Positions 1 through 9,205 are shown, counted from the stretch's first letter. The stretch is DNA of 64,000 bases from Streptomyces coeruleorubidus (GCF_008705135.1 NZ_CP023694.1:620001-684000); one strand, 5' to 3'. The notes: generated by a model from the letters alone, not told the origin. Made by a program: numbers and translations.

Positions 1-1
1 C

Positions 2-190
2 GAGCAGTGGGTCGGCATCTCCACCGATGAGTTCCACCGCGCCAAGGACGCCGATGTCCGCTACATGCGCAACCGGCACCCGCTCATCGACATGGGCTGG
101 TCACGCAGTGACTGCATCCTCTTTTCTCACGTCACTGGGCCTCGCGGACACCCCGAAATCAAGCTGCCTCGGCTGCCTTATGTGGAATCG
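2..190 (+). pseudogene. PAPS-reductase-like (adenine nucleotide alpha-hydrolase) gene fragment, frameshifted
   Basis: The window opens inside a gene. Frame 2 reads GISTDEFHRAKDADVRYMRN and then PLIDMGWSRSDC, typical of the middle of actinobacterial PAPS-reductase-like alpha-hydrolases found on phages and integrative elements. Around 115-130 the homology moves to frame 3, which reads FLTSLGLADTPKSSCLGC, the expected Cys-x2-Cys segment. After about 185 no homology remains, so the gene is both frameshifted and truncated. The upstream part lies outside the window. The likely original role is nucleotide or sulfur chemistry linked to DNA modification, but family membership is inferred from motifs only. 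Confidence 0.6.
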
Positions 191-197
191 AGCCGGG

Positions 198-695
198 CTA
201 GTAGTGCGGCCGATTGCAGAGGAAGCAGCCGTCCCAGAGCGGGAGCGCGCTGAGGACGTGGTGGCGCACGCACGAGGCCACCGCGGCCTCGTCCGGGCCG
301 GGGAAGCCGCGTGCGGCACTGCTGTCGGCGGGCGGGGTGCAGGACTCCACCATGGTCGTGAAGCGGTGCAGGTAGTCATGCACTCGGGGCGGGTGGTAGC
401 CCAGCTCGCTCCAGTGATGTCCGCTCGCCGCGAGTGCTGTGGCACGCAGCACGAAGTCCTTCGCGCGGGCGCGTTCCCGCTCCGTCGCACCCCAGTCGAA
501 CTCCGCCAGGTCGAACCCGACGGCACCGCGCCCCATGACGTTCTGGTCCTGCAGGGTCAGCAGCGCCGCGAAGCGGAAGTCCCAGTCCTCGGAGGCGAGA
601 TCGGACACGGCCAGCATCAGCACGTCGATGAACACCGCGGTGGCGCCATTGGACAGGTCCAGGTCGTGGCTACCGCCGGAGAAGATGTTGCTCAC
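198..695 (-). CDS. Hypothetical protein, 165 aa
   Basis: The frame is open further upstream, but that extension would lie antisense inside the reductase-family gene on the other strand. The best start is therefore the GTG at 695 (VSNIFSGGSHDLDLS). The product is soluble, mildly acidic and rich in Trp, His and Asp (EDWDFRFAALL, FDWGATERERARAKDF, GYHPPRVHDYLHRF). It has no signal peptide or membrane segment. I do not recognise the family. It is divergent from the dihydrofolate-reductase-like gene with a gap of about 46 bases, so the two may share a promoter region. It sits between two relics of a mobile element and may be cargo of it. Confidence 0.55.
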   Translation of the reverse strand: MSNIFSGGSHDLDLSNGATAVFIDVLMLAVSDLASEDWDFRFAALLTLQDQNVMGRGAVGFDLAEFDWGATERERARAKDFVLRATALAASGHHWSELGYHPPRVHDYLHRFTTMVESCTPPADSSAARGFPGPDEAAVASCVRHHVLSALPLWDGCFLCNRPHY

Positions 696-741
696 CGACC
701 TATGATGCGATCCCGGCCATCCACCTGCTTGGAGAAGACGC

Positions 742-1278
742 ATGACGGATGCGAGCACCGGCAAAGTGGTCGTGAACAGGGTGATGTCCCTCGATGGGTT
801 CATCGCCGGTCCCGGCCACACGATGGACTGGATCTTCGAGCACATGACGTCGGCGACGTTCCCGGAGGTCATGGCGGCCACGGGCGCCATGCTCATCGGC
901 CGGGGCACGTACGAGGTCGGCAAGCGCATGTCCGACGAGAACACCGACTACGACGGCGGGGCGCAGTTCGTCCTCACCCACCGCCTGCCCGACGAGCCGG
1001 ACCCCAACGTCACCTTCCTCACCTGCGACATCGAGGAAGCCGTGGCCACGGCACGCCGCGCCGCCGGCGACAAGAACCTGGAGATCCTCGGCGCCGACGT
1101 GGCCGCCCAGTGCCTGCAGCGCGGCCTCGTCGACGAGATCCTGGTGTACCTTCTGCCGGTGCTGCTCGGCGACGGCGTCCGCTTCGCGCCGCCGGGCCTC
1201 GACCGGATCGACCTGGAACCGTTCAGCAACGTCCAGTCGGGCGGGGTCACCCTGCTGCGCTTCCACGTGCGCAAGTAG
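742..1278 (+). CDS. Dihydrofolate reductase family protein (RibD C-terminal domain)
   Basis: This 178-aa protein has the RibD-C/DHFR-like fold signature: an N-terminal strand followed by MSLDGFIAGPGHTMDW, the LIGRGTYE motif near residues 50-57, and late LEILGADVAAQCLQRGLVDE and VLLGDGVRF segments. These single-domain proteins are probably NAD(P)H-dependent reductases of unknown substrate in actinobacteria; they are not the housekeeping folate enzyme. The start ATG at 742 fits the family N-terminus (conserved strand right after about 9 residues). It is monocistronic and divergent from the preceding hypothetical gene. Confidence 0.88.
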   Translation: MTDASTGKVVVNRVMSLDGFIAGPGHTMDWIFEHMTSATFPEVMAATGAMLIGRGTYEVGKRMSDENTDYDGGAQFVLTHRLPDEPDPNVTFLTCDIEEAVATARRAAGDKNLEILGADVAAQCLQRGLVDEILVYLLPVLLGDGVRFAPPGLDRIDLEPFSNVQSGGVTLLRFHVRK

Positions 1279-1365
1279 GCACGGTCGCAACTACTAGCCT
1301 GCTGTCATGGCCCCCATCCCGTGGGGCAAGTTCCCCACTCTCGCTGAACATCAACTGGCCCGACG

Positions 1366-1675
1366 GTGGCTGTAGCCGACTTCGGCGTACCGCAGACGAG
1401 AAAGCGGGCGATCCTGCTCGCCTCACGGGTCCGTACAGCCCTATCGCCCGCTCCCACCCACGCCCAGGTAGCAAGTCGTTGTTCGGGCCGGGCCGCTTTC
1501 GGTGGGTGTCTATGGCCGAGGCCCTCGGCTGGGGCGCCACCGACCGGCCCGTGCCCACCCTGTGCGCCGACGGCGGACCGGGAGGCGGCCCCGAGTCATT
1601 CCCCTCCGGGTCCCGTCAGACACTCGCCAACGCCCGGGAGCGCGATCTCTGGCGCCCACAACGGCCCGCCGCACC
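1366..1675 (+). pseudogene. C5 cytosine DNA methyltransferase fragment, frameshifted
   Basis: From 1366 one frame reads ADFGVPQTRKRAILLASR, the conserved GVPQxRxR motif VIII of C5 cytosine methyltransferases, followed by a PAPTHA segment. Near 1465 the homology jumps to another frame reading GPGRFRWVSMAEALGWG, ATDRPVPT and GGGPGGGP, the usual continuation in actinobacterial phage or element enzymes. The catalytic PCQ motif IV and the whole N-terminus are missing, so this is a dead remnant. Together with the broken PAPS-reductase-like gene at the window start it marks decayed phage or integrative-element DNA. Positions 1676-1959 hold nothing recognisable. Confidence 0.65.
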
Positions 1676-1959
1676 TGCTCGTGTCCCCCAGTCCGCAGAG
1701 CTGACTTCCGGCGGCACCGATCCGCTCGGCCTTTCCCTGCGGGCGTGTAGACATCGCCGACTCTGAATGGAACGCTCCCTACAGACGCGGACCTGTTCTC
1801 CCGCTCCGCCGGTTCACCTTCTGCTCTTCGGTCGGCGTCGCCGCTCCAGCGCAACCCCGCCACGTTCTCCGCACGAGCCGCGCATTGCGCACCAGCACGC
1901 AAGCCTCGCAGCAGCCGAGTCCTGGTACGCCCACATGCCTCGCCGAGAGGGGTTCACCC

Positions 1960-3198
1960 ATGAAGGTCAGTGCCATCCCGGCGGCGCTCGCCGCCGTCCT
2001 CCTTGCCAGTGCGGCGCATCCCGCCACCGGTGCCGCCGCTCCCGGGGCCGCCGACCCCACGGAGTTCACCGTGGACACCACCTCCGACGCGGTGGACGCC
2101 GACCCGTCGGACGGCCGGTGCCGCACCGCGTCGGGCACGTGCAGCCTGCGCGCCGCCGTCATGGCCGCCAACGCCCGGCCGGGCAGTACGATCACGCTGC
2201 CTCCCGGCCGCTACCGGCTCACGATCCCGCCCGACCCGCGGCTGATCATCGGCGACAACCCCGACCCCACGACGGGCGACCTGAACGTCGATGCCCCCAT
2301 CACGATCCAGGGCACCGGCGCGCGGAGCACCGTCATCGACGCCAACCGCCTGGACCGGGTCTTCCGCCTGCGGGCGGACACCCACATGTCCGATGTGACG
2401 ATCACCGGGGGACGGGCCGTGCAGCGCGAACTGCCCTTCACCGACACCGGTGGCGGCGGCATCGCCAACGGACGGCACCTGACGCTGCGTCGAGTGGCCG
2501 TGACCGGGAACTCCGCCGGCTATGGCGGCGGCATCTTCAACGTCCCGGACTCCCATCTGGATCTCATGGAGAGCACGGTCAGCGGGAACGCCGCGGGAGA
2601 GGCCGGGGGCATCAGATTCGACGACAGCGGCACCGTGACGAACTCGACGATCGCCGACAACCGGGTGACGGACCCCGGCGACCGCCCCGGCAGCCTCGGC
2701 GGCTACGGCGGCGGCATCGACATCCGCGGCCTGGGAACCGTGCGGATCCTCAACTCGACCATCACCCGGAACAGTTCGACCGACGGCGGGGGCGGAATCA
2801 ACATCGCGCCGGCCTATCTGGACAGCCTGCCCGCGCCCATCCCCGACATCGTCGATCTGCCGCTGGGGCGGATGACCCTGCGCAACTCCGTCGTCGCGGG
2901 CAACACCGTCGACGGCGTGCCCGCCGACTGCAAGAAGGCCTTCGCCACCATCGCGTCGCAGGGCAACAACCTCGATGGAGACGGCAGTTGCCGCCTGACC
3001 GCGGCCGGCGATCTACCCAGCCGCGCCCCGGTGATCGGACCGCTCGCGGACAACGGCGGCCCCACCGACACCGTCGCGCTGCTGCCCGGCAGCCCCGCCC
3101 TGGACGCGGCCGACGGCTGCCCGGCCACCGATCAACGCGGCGTCGCCCGCCCCCAGGGCGCCGCCTGTGACATCGGCGCCTATGAGCGCACGCCATGA
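1960..3198 (+). CDS. Secreted CSLREA / choice-of-anchor Q right-handed beta-helix protein
   Basis: The 412-aa product begins with a signal peptide (MKVSAIPAALAAVLLASAAH, then ATGAAAPGA). Then comes a CSLREA-type element (GTCSLRAAVMAANARPG, residues about 60-80) and many short Gly/Asn repeats typical of parallel beta-helix rungs (GGGIANG, GYGGGIFN, GGGINIAP). It ends with QRGVARPQGAACDIGAYE, the characteristic C-terminus of this family. Such proteins are exported and associated with the cell surface or matrix; function is unknown. The ATG at 1960 follows GAGAGGGG and is preferred over an upstream start that lacks a signal peptide. Confidence 0.85.
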   Translation: MKVSAIPAALAAVLLASAAHPATGAAAPGAADPTEFTVDTTSDAVDADPSDGRCRTASGTCSLRAAVMAANARPGSTITLPPGRYRLTIPPDPRLIIGDNPDPTTGDLNVDAPITIQGTGARSTVIDANRLDRVFRLRADTHMSDVTITGGRAVQRELPFTDTGGGGIANGRHLTLRRVAVTGNSAGYGGGIFNVPDSHLDLMESTVSGNAAGEAGGIRFDDSGTVTNSTIADNRVTDPGDRPGSLGGYGGGIDIRGLGTVRILNSTITRNSSTDGGGGINIAPAYLDSLPAPIPDIVDLPLGRMTLRNSVVAGNTVDGVPADCKKAFATIASQGNNLDGDGSCRLTAAGDLPSRAPVIGPLADNGGPTDTVALLPGSPALDAADGCPATDQRGVARPQGAACDIGAYERTP

Positions 3199-3232
3199 CC
3201 CCCCACCCCCATACCGGCACCTGGAGTGAGGG

Positions 3233-4894
3233 ATGAGAGCCCCGAGTCTGCGCCACGCCCTGGCCCGCGCCGCAGCCGCCGTCGCGGCCCTGCTCCTGTC
3301 ACTGACCGTTCCCCCGCCCACCGCCCACGCCCGTTCCGGCACCGACTCCCTGGTCGTGCGCACCGACCGGGGCTGGGTGCGGGGCGCGGCCGTCCACGAC
3401 GGCGGGCGGGTCTTCCAGGGGATCCCGTTCGCCGCCCCGCCGACCGGTGAGCTCCGCTGGCGTCCGCCGCGACCCGCGCCGCAGTGGTCCGGCGTACGGG
3501 ACGCCACCGAACCGGCCCATCCCTGCCCCCAATTACCGCTGACGCTGCTCCCCGACCGCGGCCCCGTCCTGCCCGGCGAGTCCAACCGCACCGGCAGCAC
3601 GGTGGAGGACTGCCTGTACCTCAACGTCTGGACACCCGCCCGCACCGACGGCCGCCCCCTCCCTGTGCTGGTGTGGCTGCACGGCGGAAGCAACGTCTAC
3701 GGCGCGGGAAGCGACTACGACGGCGCAGCGCTTGCCACACGGGGCGTGGTCGTGGTGACCGTCAACTACCGCCTCGGAGCACTGGGGTTCCTCGCCCACC
3801 CCGCCCTGTCGGCCGAGGGCGCGGACCGCGCCTCGGGTGACTACGCCCTGATGGACCAGCAGGCCGCGCTGCGCTGGGTGCGGCGCAACATCGGTGCCTT
3901 CGGCGGGGACCGGAACCGGGTGACGCTGGGCGGTCAGTCCGCCGGATCGGCGGACACCTGCCTCCACATCGCCTCGCCGACCGCGAAAGGCCTGTTCCAC
4001 CGGGCGATCCAGCAGAGCGGAAGCTGCGCCGCGGGCGGCGGTCTGACACCGCTCACGCTCGACGCGGCCGAGCGGAAGGGAAGCGAATTCGCAGCCGCGG
4101 TCGGCTGCACGGACCCGCCGACCGCGACGGCCTGTCTGCGCACCGTGCCCGTCACCGAGCTCATCCGCGCCATCGGTACCGGGGCCTCGTCCTCGTGGAG
4201 TCCGAACACCGGGCCGCGCGTCCTGCCGCGACCACCGCACGAGGCATGGGCCGATGGACGGGTGAACGCGGTCCCGACGCTGAGCGGCAGCACCCACGAC
4301 GAATACCGCTACTTCACCGCGCTGCACGTGGATCTGCTCGGCGGCGGCCCGCTGACCCCCGCGTCGTACGCCGCCCTGATCCAGCTCCAGCACGGCAACC
4401 GTGCGGCCGCGGTCCTCGGCACCTACCCCGCCTCGGCGTATCCCTCCCCCAACCTGGCGTACTCCGCCGTCGGCACGGACCAGCGGTTCGCCTGCCCCGC
4501 ACGGGCCGACAGCCGGCTGTACGGCAACCGGGTGCCCGTCTACGCCTACGAGTTCCACGACCCGCAGGCACCGCCGTTCATCCCGGCACCGCACACGCCG
4601 CAGGGTGCTTTCCACGCCTCCGAACTGGCCTATCTCTTCCCCATGGACGCGGTATCGCCCCTGACGCCCGCCCAACGGCGGCTGTCCGCCACGATGACCG
4701 CCTACTGGGCCCGTTTCGCGGCCACCGGCGACCCCAACGCGCCCGGGACTCCGCCCTGGCCGCGTTACACGGCCGACGAGGACCGCATCCAGGTGCTGAC
4801 GCCGGACCGGGTAGGACCCACCACCGGGTTCGCGGCCGACCACCACTGCGCGTTCTGGCAGCCCTCCCCCGGTCCCCGAGGAGCCGAGCGATGA
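3233..4894 (+). CDS. Secreted type B carboxylesterase/lipase
   Basis: This 553-aa alpha/beta hydrolase starts with a signal peptide (residues 1-33). It carries the type B carboxylesterase landmarks: EDCLYLNVW (about 125-133), oxyanion-hole HGGS (150-153), the nucleophile elbow GQSAGS with Ser236 (usually GESAGG in the family), and the catalytic-His segment FHASELAYLF. The early Cys98 and Cys127 probably form the family disulfide. It should hydrolyse carboxylic esters outside the cell. Its stop overlaps the next start as ATGA at 4891-4894, so it is translationally coupled to the CoA-ligase-like gene; together they could release and activate an aromatic or fatty acid. Confidence 0.88.
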   Translation: MRAPSLRHALARAAAAVAALLLSLTVPPPTAHARSGTDSLVVRTDRGWVRGAAVHDGGRVFQGIPFAAPPTGELRWRPPRPAPQWSGVRDATEPAHPCPQLPLTLLPDRGPVLPGESNRTGSTVEDCLYLNVWTPARTDGRPLPVLVWLHGGSNVYGAGSDYDGAALATRGVVVVTVNYRLGALGFLAHPALSAEGADRASGDYALMDQQAALRWVRRNIGAFGGDRNRVTLGGQSAGSADTCLHIASPTAKGLFHRAIQQSGSCAAGGGLTPLTLDAAERKGSEFAAAVGCTDPPTATACLRTVPVTELIRAIGTGASSSWSPNTGPRVLPRPPHEAWADGRVNAVPTLSGSTHDEYRYFTALHVDLLGGGPLTPASYAALIQLQHGNRAAAVLGTYPASAYPSPNLAYSAVGTDQRFACPARADSRLYGNRVPVYAYEFHDPQAPPFIPAPHTPQGAFHASELAYLFPMDAVSPLTPAQRRLSATMTAYWARFAATGDPNAPGTPPWPRYTADEDRIQVLTPDRVGPTTGFAADHHCAFWQPSPGPRGAER

Positions 4895-6258
4895 CATCGG
4901 CCTTCGCCCTGGTCCGGGACGGGCGCCGGACCCTGCGGCAGGGCCCGGACGCCCTGGCGCACCGGCAGCGGGAGCGGCTGGCCTCGATGGTCGACTTCGC
5001 CCGCGCCAACTCCCCGTACTACCGCGAGCTGTACCGGACTCTGCCCGAACGCGTCGAGGACCCCGCCCTGTTGCCGGTCACACACAAACAGGACCTGATG
5101 GCGCGCTTCGACGACTGGGTCACGGACCCCGAGGTGACCATCGACCGGTTACGGGCCTTCGTCGCGGATCGCCGACGGGTCGGCGAACGCTTCCTGGGCA
5201 GATACCTGGTCACCACCACGTCCGGGACCACCGGCCACCGCGGCCTGTTCCTGCTCGACGACCACGCGGCGGCGGTGGTCAGGGCCTTGTCGCTGCGGGC
5301 CGCCCGGCGGTCCCTCACTCCCCCGGTGACGGCCCGGCTGCTCGCTCGCCACATGCGGTCGGCGCACATCGTGGCCACCAGCGGTCATCTGGCCGCGTAC
5401 GCCGTCATCGCCCGCTCCCGCGCGGCCGGCCGGCTGTCCACCCGGGGCAGCCGGGTGCTGTCGGCGCACAGCCCGCTGCCCGAGCTGGTGGACCAGCTCA
5501 ATCGGTACCGCCCGGTGTTCCTGGCCGGCTATGCCACTGTGATCGCGCTGCTCGCCGGCGAGCAGCAGGCCGGCCGGCTGTGCATCGCCCCGGCCGTGGT
5601 GTCGCTGCTGGCCGAGGGTGTCAGTGACCGCGACCACCAGAGGATCCGCTCCGCTTTCGGGGCACGCCTGGTCAACACCTACGGCTGCAACGAGAGCCTC
5701 GCCCTGGCCTATGGCTGCGGGTTCGGATGGCTCCACGTCCACAGCGACTGGCTGATCCTGGAGCCCGTCGACTCGGACCTCCGCCCCACTCCGCCGGGCC
5801 GGGAGTCCTTCACCGTGCTCCTGACCAGCTTGTGCCGGTGGGCGCAGCCGATCCTGCGCTACGACCTCGGCGACAGTGTGCTGCTGCGCCCGGACGCGTG
5901 TCCGTGCGGAGATCCGCTCCCCGCGATCAAGGTCCGCGGCCGCGCGGCCGACCTGCTGTCCTTCCCGCGCCGGGACGGCGGCAGCGTCCGTATCGTGCCC
6001 ATGGCCTTCGAGACCCTCCTGGAGAGCATCCCGGACATCGACTTGTTCCAGATCGTCCAGACGGCGCCCAGCTGTGTCCGGGTGCGGATCCGTTCCGCCG
6101 CCGGAGCCGATCGGGACCGGCTGTGGGCGGCGGTGCGAAAGGAGATGATCGCCCTGCTCACCGCCCACGGGGCGGGCCAGGTGAGCGTCGAACGCGCCGA
6201 CGAGCCACCCGAGCAGTCTCCGGGCGGCAAGTACCGGGTCGTCATTCCCCGCTCGTGA
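4891..6258 (+). CDS. Phenylacetate-CoA ligase-like (PaaK/F390-synthetase family) adenylate-forming enzyme
   Basis: The 455-aa product has the PaaK-type layout: N-terminal ARANSPYYRELY, the P-loop-like TTTSGTTGHRG (about 107-117), NTYGCNESLAL around residue 270, RYDLGDSV near 325, and CPCGDPLPAIKVRGRAADLL, after which the small C-terminal domain follows. These enzymes adenylate carboxylic acids, often aromatic, and many pass them to CoA. The true acid substrate cannot be read from sequence. Translation is coupled to the upstream secreted esterase. The 3' end overlaps the convergent TetR gene by 17 bases. Confidence 0.75.
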   Translation: MTSAFALVRDGRRTLRQGPDALAHRQRERLASMVDFARANSPYYRELYRTLPERVEDPALLPVTHKQDLMARFDDWVTDPEVTIDRLRAFVADRRRVGERFLGRYLVTTTSGTTGHRGLFLLDDHAAAVVRALSLRAARRSLTPPVTARLLARHMRSAHIVATSGHLAAYAVIARSRAAGRLSTRGSRVLSAHSPLPELVDQLNRYRPVFLAGYATVIALLAGEQQAGRLCIAPAVVSLLAEGVSDRDHQRIRSAFGARLVNTYGCNESLALAYGCGFGWLHVHSDWLILEPVDSDLRPTPPGRESFTVLLTSLCRWAQPILRYDLGDSVLLRPDACPCGDPLPAIKVRGRAADLLSFPRRDGGSVRIVPMAFETLLESIPDIDLFQIVQTAPSCVRVRIRSAAGADRDRLWAAVRKEMIALLTAHGAGQVSVERADEPPEQSPGGKYRVVIPRS

Positions 6259-6901
6259 CGCCGCGCGACGGGGCGTCCTCGCCGGGGACGCCCCGCAACG
6301 GAATCCCGTGGCGGGCCGCCAGCGCCAGCAACGCCACGCGCAGTGGTCCGGTCTCCAGGACGGTGTCCGGCTCGAACCACCGGGCCACGGCGGTCCCGCT
6401 CGCCATCCTCAGCGTGAAGCGCGCCAACTCGTCCGCCACCTCGGGGCGGTCCCGCAGGGCGAAGACGGAGCTGACCGCATCCCGGGCCCAGACGACCAGC
6501 GCGTCGCGGTAGTGACGTACCTCGGCCACGGCCGCCGCACTGGCATCCTGCTGCACCATGCCCAGCCCCAACAGCAGCTTCACACCGTGCGGGTGACGCC
6601 GGAACGCGTCCTCGACCTGCGCGAGAAAGGCGTCCAGACGCTGCGCGACGTCGGCGCCCGGCACCTCGCCCGGGGGCAGCGCCGCCAGCAGCGCGGTCCT
6701 GGCTCGCTCCAGCACCGCGACGTAGATCCCGTCCTTGCTGCGGAAGTGCCAGTAGATGGAGCTGACCGGCAGCCCGCATGCGGAGGAGATCATCGAGATG
6801 GACGTGGCGGCGTAGCCGTGACGCGACATCAGGTCGCCGGCGGTGTCGAGTATCGCGTCACGGGACCGCGCGCCACGGTCCAGGGCCGGTGCCTCCGTCA
6901 T
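6242..6901 (-). CDS. TetR/AcrR family transcriptional regulator
   Basis: The 219-aa protein has an N-terminal TetR helix-turn-helix (RDAILDTAGDLMSRHGYAAT, then ISSACGLPVSSIYWHFRSKD, residues about 13-60) and a long all-helical ligand-binding domain (AQRLDAFLAQVEDAFRRHPHG, FTLRMASGTAVARWFEPD). The ATG at 6901 is chosen because the TetR domain begins about 10 residues in; a longer frame adds non-homologous residues. It is convergent with the CoA-ligase-like gene and the two reading frames overlap. No dyad operator could be tied to it, so its target is unknown. The space from 6902 to 7096 holds no recognisable gene. Confidence 0.85.
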   Translation of the reverse strand: MTEAPALDRGARSRDAILDTAGDLMSRHGYAATSISMISSACGLPVSSIYWHFRSKDGIYVAVLERARTALLAALPPGEVPGADVAQRLDAFLAQVEDAFRRHPHGVKLLLGLGMVQQDASAAAVAEVRHYRDALVVWARDAVSSVFALRDRPEVADELARFTLRMASGTAVARWFEPDTVLETGPLRVALLALAARHGIPLRGVPGEDAPSRGVTSGE

Positions 6902-7096
6902 AGGGCCGACTCTAGAGGAAGCACAGGCCGACGGAACCTGCGCGCGGGGCATGTACGGCTCGGTTCTCCGGGGAACCGAATTCTCGGACCGCGTCCCGCA
7001 GCCCCTCCCTGGTCGGGCACTTCATCGTGTCCCGGCCCTTGTGCAGCCGCTGCATGCCTTCGTGGTGACACGCAGCGGTCGGCACCCGGCCCGCGA

Positions 7097-7564
7097 TCAG
7101 CTTGTCTCCTCCGGGTGCAGGCGCCCCAGTAGCTCGTAGAGACTGCGGCGGCCCTCCTCGTCCAGACGCGCAAAGGCCGCCGAGGTGGCCCGCATGTCGG
7201 CGCGGATGAGGCGGACTGCCTCCCTTCCCTCTTCGGTGGCGACCACGTTCTTGATCCGCCGGTCGGCCGCGTCGGCGTGTCTGGCGACCAGTCCCCGCGC
7301 CTCCAGCCGGTCCACGAGGCCGGTGATGTTGGAGGCGTCGCAGGCGAGCCGTCCTGCGAGGGCGCGCATGGGCAGCGGTTGCTGCCGAAGCAGGATGAGC
7401 ATTTTGGCCTGCGTCATGGTGAGCCCGTGCATTGCTGCCGCCGCTGTCAGGTCCCGGTAGTAACCGGCAGCGGCGCGCGCCAGGCGCTCCATGAGCGCGT
7501 CGTGGGCAGGGTCGCTGTCCTGCGCGGCGGAGCGGTCGGCGGGCGGGGCGGAGGTGTGGGCCAT
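7097..7564 (-). CDS. MarR family transcriptional regulator
   Basis: This 155-aa protein shows the MarR winged-helix fold: MTQAKMLILLRQQP (about 49-62), recognition region LAGRLACDASNITGLVDRLE (70-89), wing ARHADAADRRIKNVVATEEG (94-113), with flanking dimerisation helices. It is divergent from an operon for an MFS exporter, quinone-oxidoreductase-like protein, DJ-1/PfpI protein and aldehyde dehydrogenase. The 153-base gap between them carries several dyads that suit MarR binding. The arrangement suggests a repressor released by phenolic, quinone or aldehyde ligands, as known for many MarR proteins with this neighbourhood; the ligand is inferred. Confidence 0.88.
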   Translation of the reverse strand: MAHTSAPPADRSAAQDSDPAHDALMERLARAAAGYYRDLTAAAAMHGLTMTQAKMLILLRQQPLPMRALAGRLACDASNITGLVDRLEARGLVARHADAADRRIKNVVATEEGREAVRLIRADMRATSAAFARLDEEGRRSLYELLGRLHPEETS

Positions 7565-7584
7565 GCCTCAAGTGTAGGCGAAGC

Positions 7585-7648
7585 TCAACGTTTGACTTCA
7601 TCAACCTTTGAGGTCTACCGTCTCCGTCATTGCTTGGATGCATCAAGC
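7585..7648. promoter_or_regulatory. Divergent MarR/MFS control region with three dyads
   Basis: Two near-identical 11-mers, TCAACGTTTGA (7585-7595) and TCAACCTTTGA (7601-7611), lie 16 bases apart. A third dyad, GCTTGGATGCATCAAGC, lies at 7632-7648. A plausible plus-strand -35 TTGACT at 7592 overlaps the first pair, so binding there would block transcription toward the exporter operon. MarR dimers usually bind dyads of this size. That the local MarR binds here is inference from position and symmetry. Confidence 0.5.
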
Positions 7649-7717
7649 ATCTAATCCCGAACCAGTACCCCTGCCGGGTTCCAGCCCAGCGCCCGCCCCG
7701 CACCGGAGAAACCACCC

Positions 7718-9205
7718 GTGTCACAACCCCTTGCTCCGCCGCGCGGCCGACGCCGAGCCGAGACCGCGGTCATCCTTGCCCTGAGCCTCGCCGCGATGAT
7801 CGTGTCGATGATGCAGACACTGGTGGTGCCGATCCTCGGCCTGATCCAGAGCAGCCTCGGCGCCAGCTCCGCCGAGGTCAGCTGGGTCACCACCGCGACC
7901 CTGCTATCGGCAGCCGTCTTCACCCCGCTGCTCGGCCGCTTCGGCGACCAGCACGGCAAGAAGCCGACCCTCATCGGCGTGCTGGCGGTGATGATCGTCG
8001 GCTCGGTCCTGGCCGCCACGACCGACTCGCTGCTCTGGTTGATCGTCGGCCGCGTGCTGCAGGGCGCCGCCACCGCGATCTTCCCGCTCGCTCTGTCGGT
8101 GCTCCGCGAGGAGGTCCCCGCCCGCCGTCTACCGGGAGCGATGGCGCTGGTCAGCGGCACCCTGGCGTTCGGCAGCGGATTCGCACTGGTCACCACCGGT
8201 CTGCTGACCCGCGGCGACGACGCCGACTACCACCGCGTCTTCTGGCTGGCCACCGGCCTCGCAGCGGTCACCTTGCTCGCCGTCGTCCTCCTCGTGCCGG
8301 CGAGCCGCACCAAGACCGGCGGACGCACCGACATGCTCGGCGCCCTCACCCTCGGCCTCTTCCTGGTTCTCCTGCTGCTGCCGATCTCCCAGGGCCACGA
8401 GTGGGGCTGGACCTCCGCCCGTACGCTGGGCAGCTTCGCCGGAGCGGTCCTCATGGCCGGTGTCTGGAGCTTCACCGAGACCCGCGTCCGCGAACCCATG
8501 GTCGACATGAAGATGTTCCTCCACCGCCCGGTGCTCTTCAGCAACCTCGCGGGCCTCTTCGTGGGATTCGGGATGTTCGCCCAGTTCCTCGGCGTCTCCT
8601 ACCTGGCGCAGGTGCCGAGGGACATCGCGGGCTACGGCTTCGGCGCCTCCGTGCTCCGCGCCTCCGTCGAGTACCTGCTGCCCAGCACGATCGCGTCGCT
8701 CGTCGTCTCCCAGTTCGGTGGCGTGCTGATCCGCAGGATCGGCCCACGCCTCACGCTCGCCCTGAGCGCGGTGACCGGCATCGTCGGCTTCGCTTGGCTG
8801 GCCGCCGCACACTCCTCGACTCCCTCGGTCATCAGCGCCGGAATGGCTGTCGGAACAGCCATCAGCCTCGGCTACGCCGCGATGCCCGCCCTCATCGTCT
8901 CGGGGGTGCCACCTCACCAGACCGGCATCGCCAACGGCATCAATTCCATCTCCCGGTCCGTCGGCAGCGCGATCGGCAGCGCGCTGATCACCTCGCTGCT
9001 CGCCTCCAGGACCATCGAGAACCTTCCGGCCGGGGTGCCCCCGTTGCCCGCCGAGAGCCAGTTCACCCTGAGCTTCACCCTTGCCGGTGTCGCCTTCGCC
9101 TTCGTCCTGGCCCTCTCACTGGTCGGCCTCAAGCGCGAACAGCAGGCGCCGCGTACGGAACACCTGCCCGCGGCGGAGCCGGCTGCTGCCACGACCGCCG
9201 CCTGA
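7718..9205 (+). CDS. MFS drug/efflux transporter, probably 14-TM DHA2 type
   Basis: The 495-aa protein is built of hydrophobic segments matching an MFS antiporter. The motif A loop GRFGDQHGKKP follows TM2 near residue 85, GRVLQGAATAIFPL marks TM4, and the motif C-like stretch GTLAFGSGFALVTTGLL lies in TM5. Its length fits the 14-segment drug:H+ family. The start is GTG at 7718 behind GGAGAA. It heads an operon with oxidoreductase, DJ-1/PfpI and aldehyde dehydrogenase genes under a divergent MarR gene, so it likely exports a toxic small molecule that the other products detoxify. Confidence 0.88.
   Translation: MSQPLAPPRGRRRAETAVILALSLAAMIVSMMQTLVVPILGLIQSSLGASSAEVSWVTTATLLSAAVFTPLLGRFGDQHGKKPTLIGVLAVMIVGSVLAATTDSLLWLIVGRVLQGAATAIFPLALSVLREEVPARRLPGAMALVSGTLAFGSGFALVTTGLLTRGDDADYHRVFWLATGLAAVTLLAVVLLVPASRTKTGGRTDMLGALTLGLFLVLLLLPISQGHEWGWTSARTLGSFAGAVLMAGVWSFTETRVREPMVDMKMFLHRPVLFSNLAGLFVGFGMFAQFLGVSYLAQVPRDIAGYGFGASVLRASVEYLLPSTIASLVVSQFGGVLIRRIGPRLTLALSAVTGIVGFAWLAAAHSSTPSVISAGMAVGTAISLGYAAMPALIVSGVPPHQTGIANGINSISRSVGSAIGSALITSLLASRTIENLPAGVPPLPAESQFTLSFTLAGVAFAFVLALSLVGLKREQQAPRTEHLPAAEPAAATTAA

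Noticed and set aside
27..1766. 579-codon open plus-strand frame over the left end
   Set aside because: It runs antisense to and across better genes, is Arg/His/Gly-rich as expected for shadow frames in high-GC DNA, and only two short pieces (near 130-185 and 1490-1670) resemble real proteins, both belonging to broken genes.
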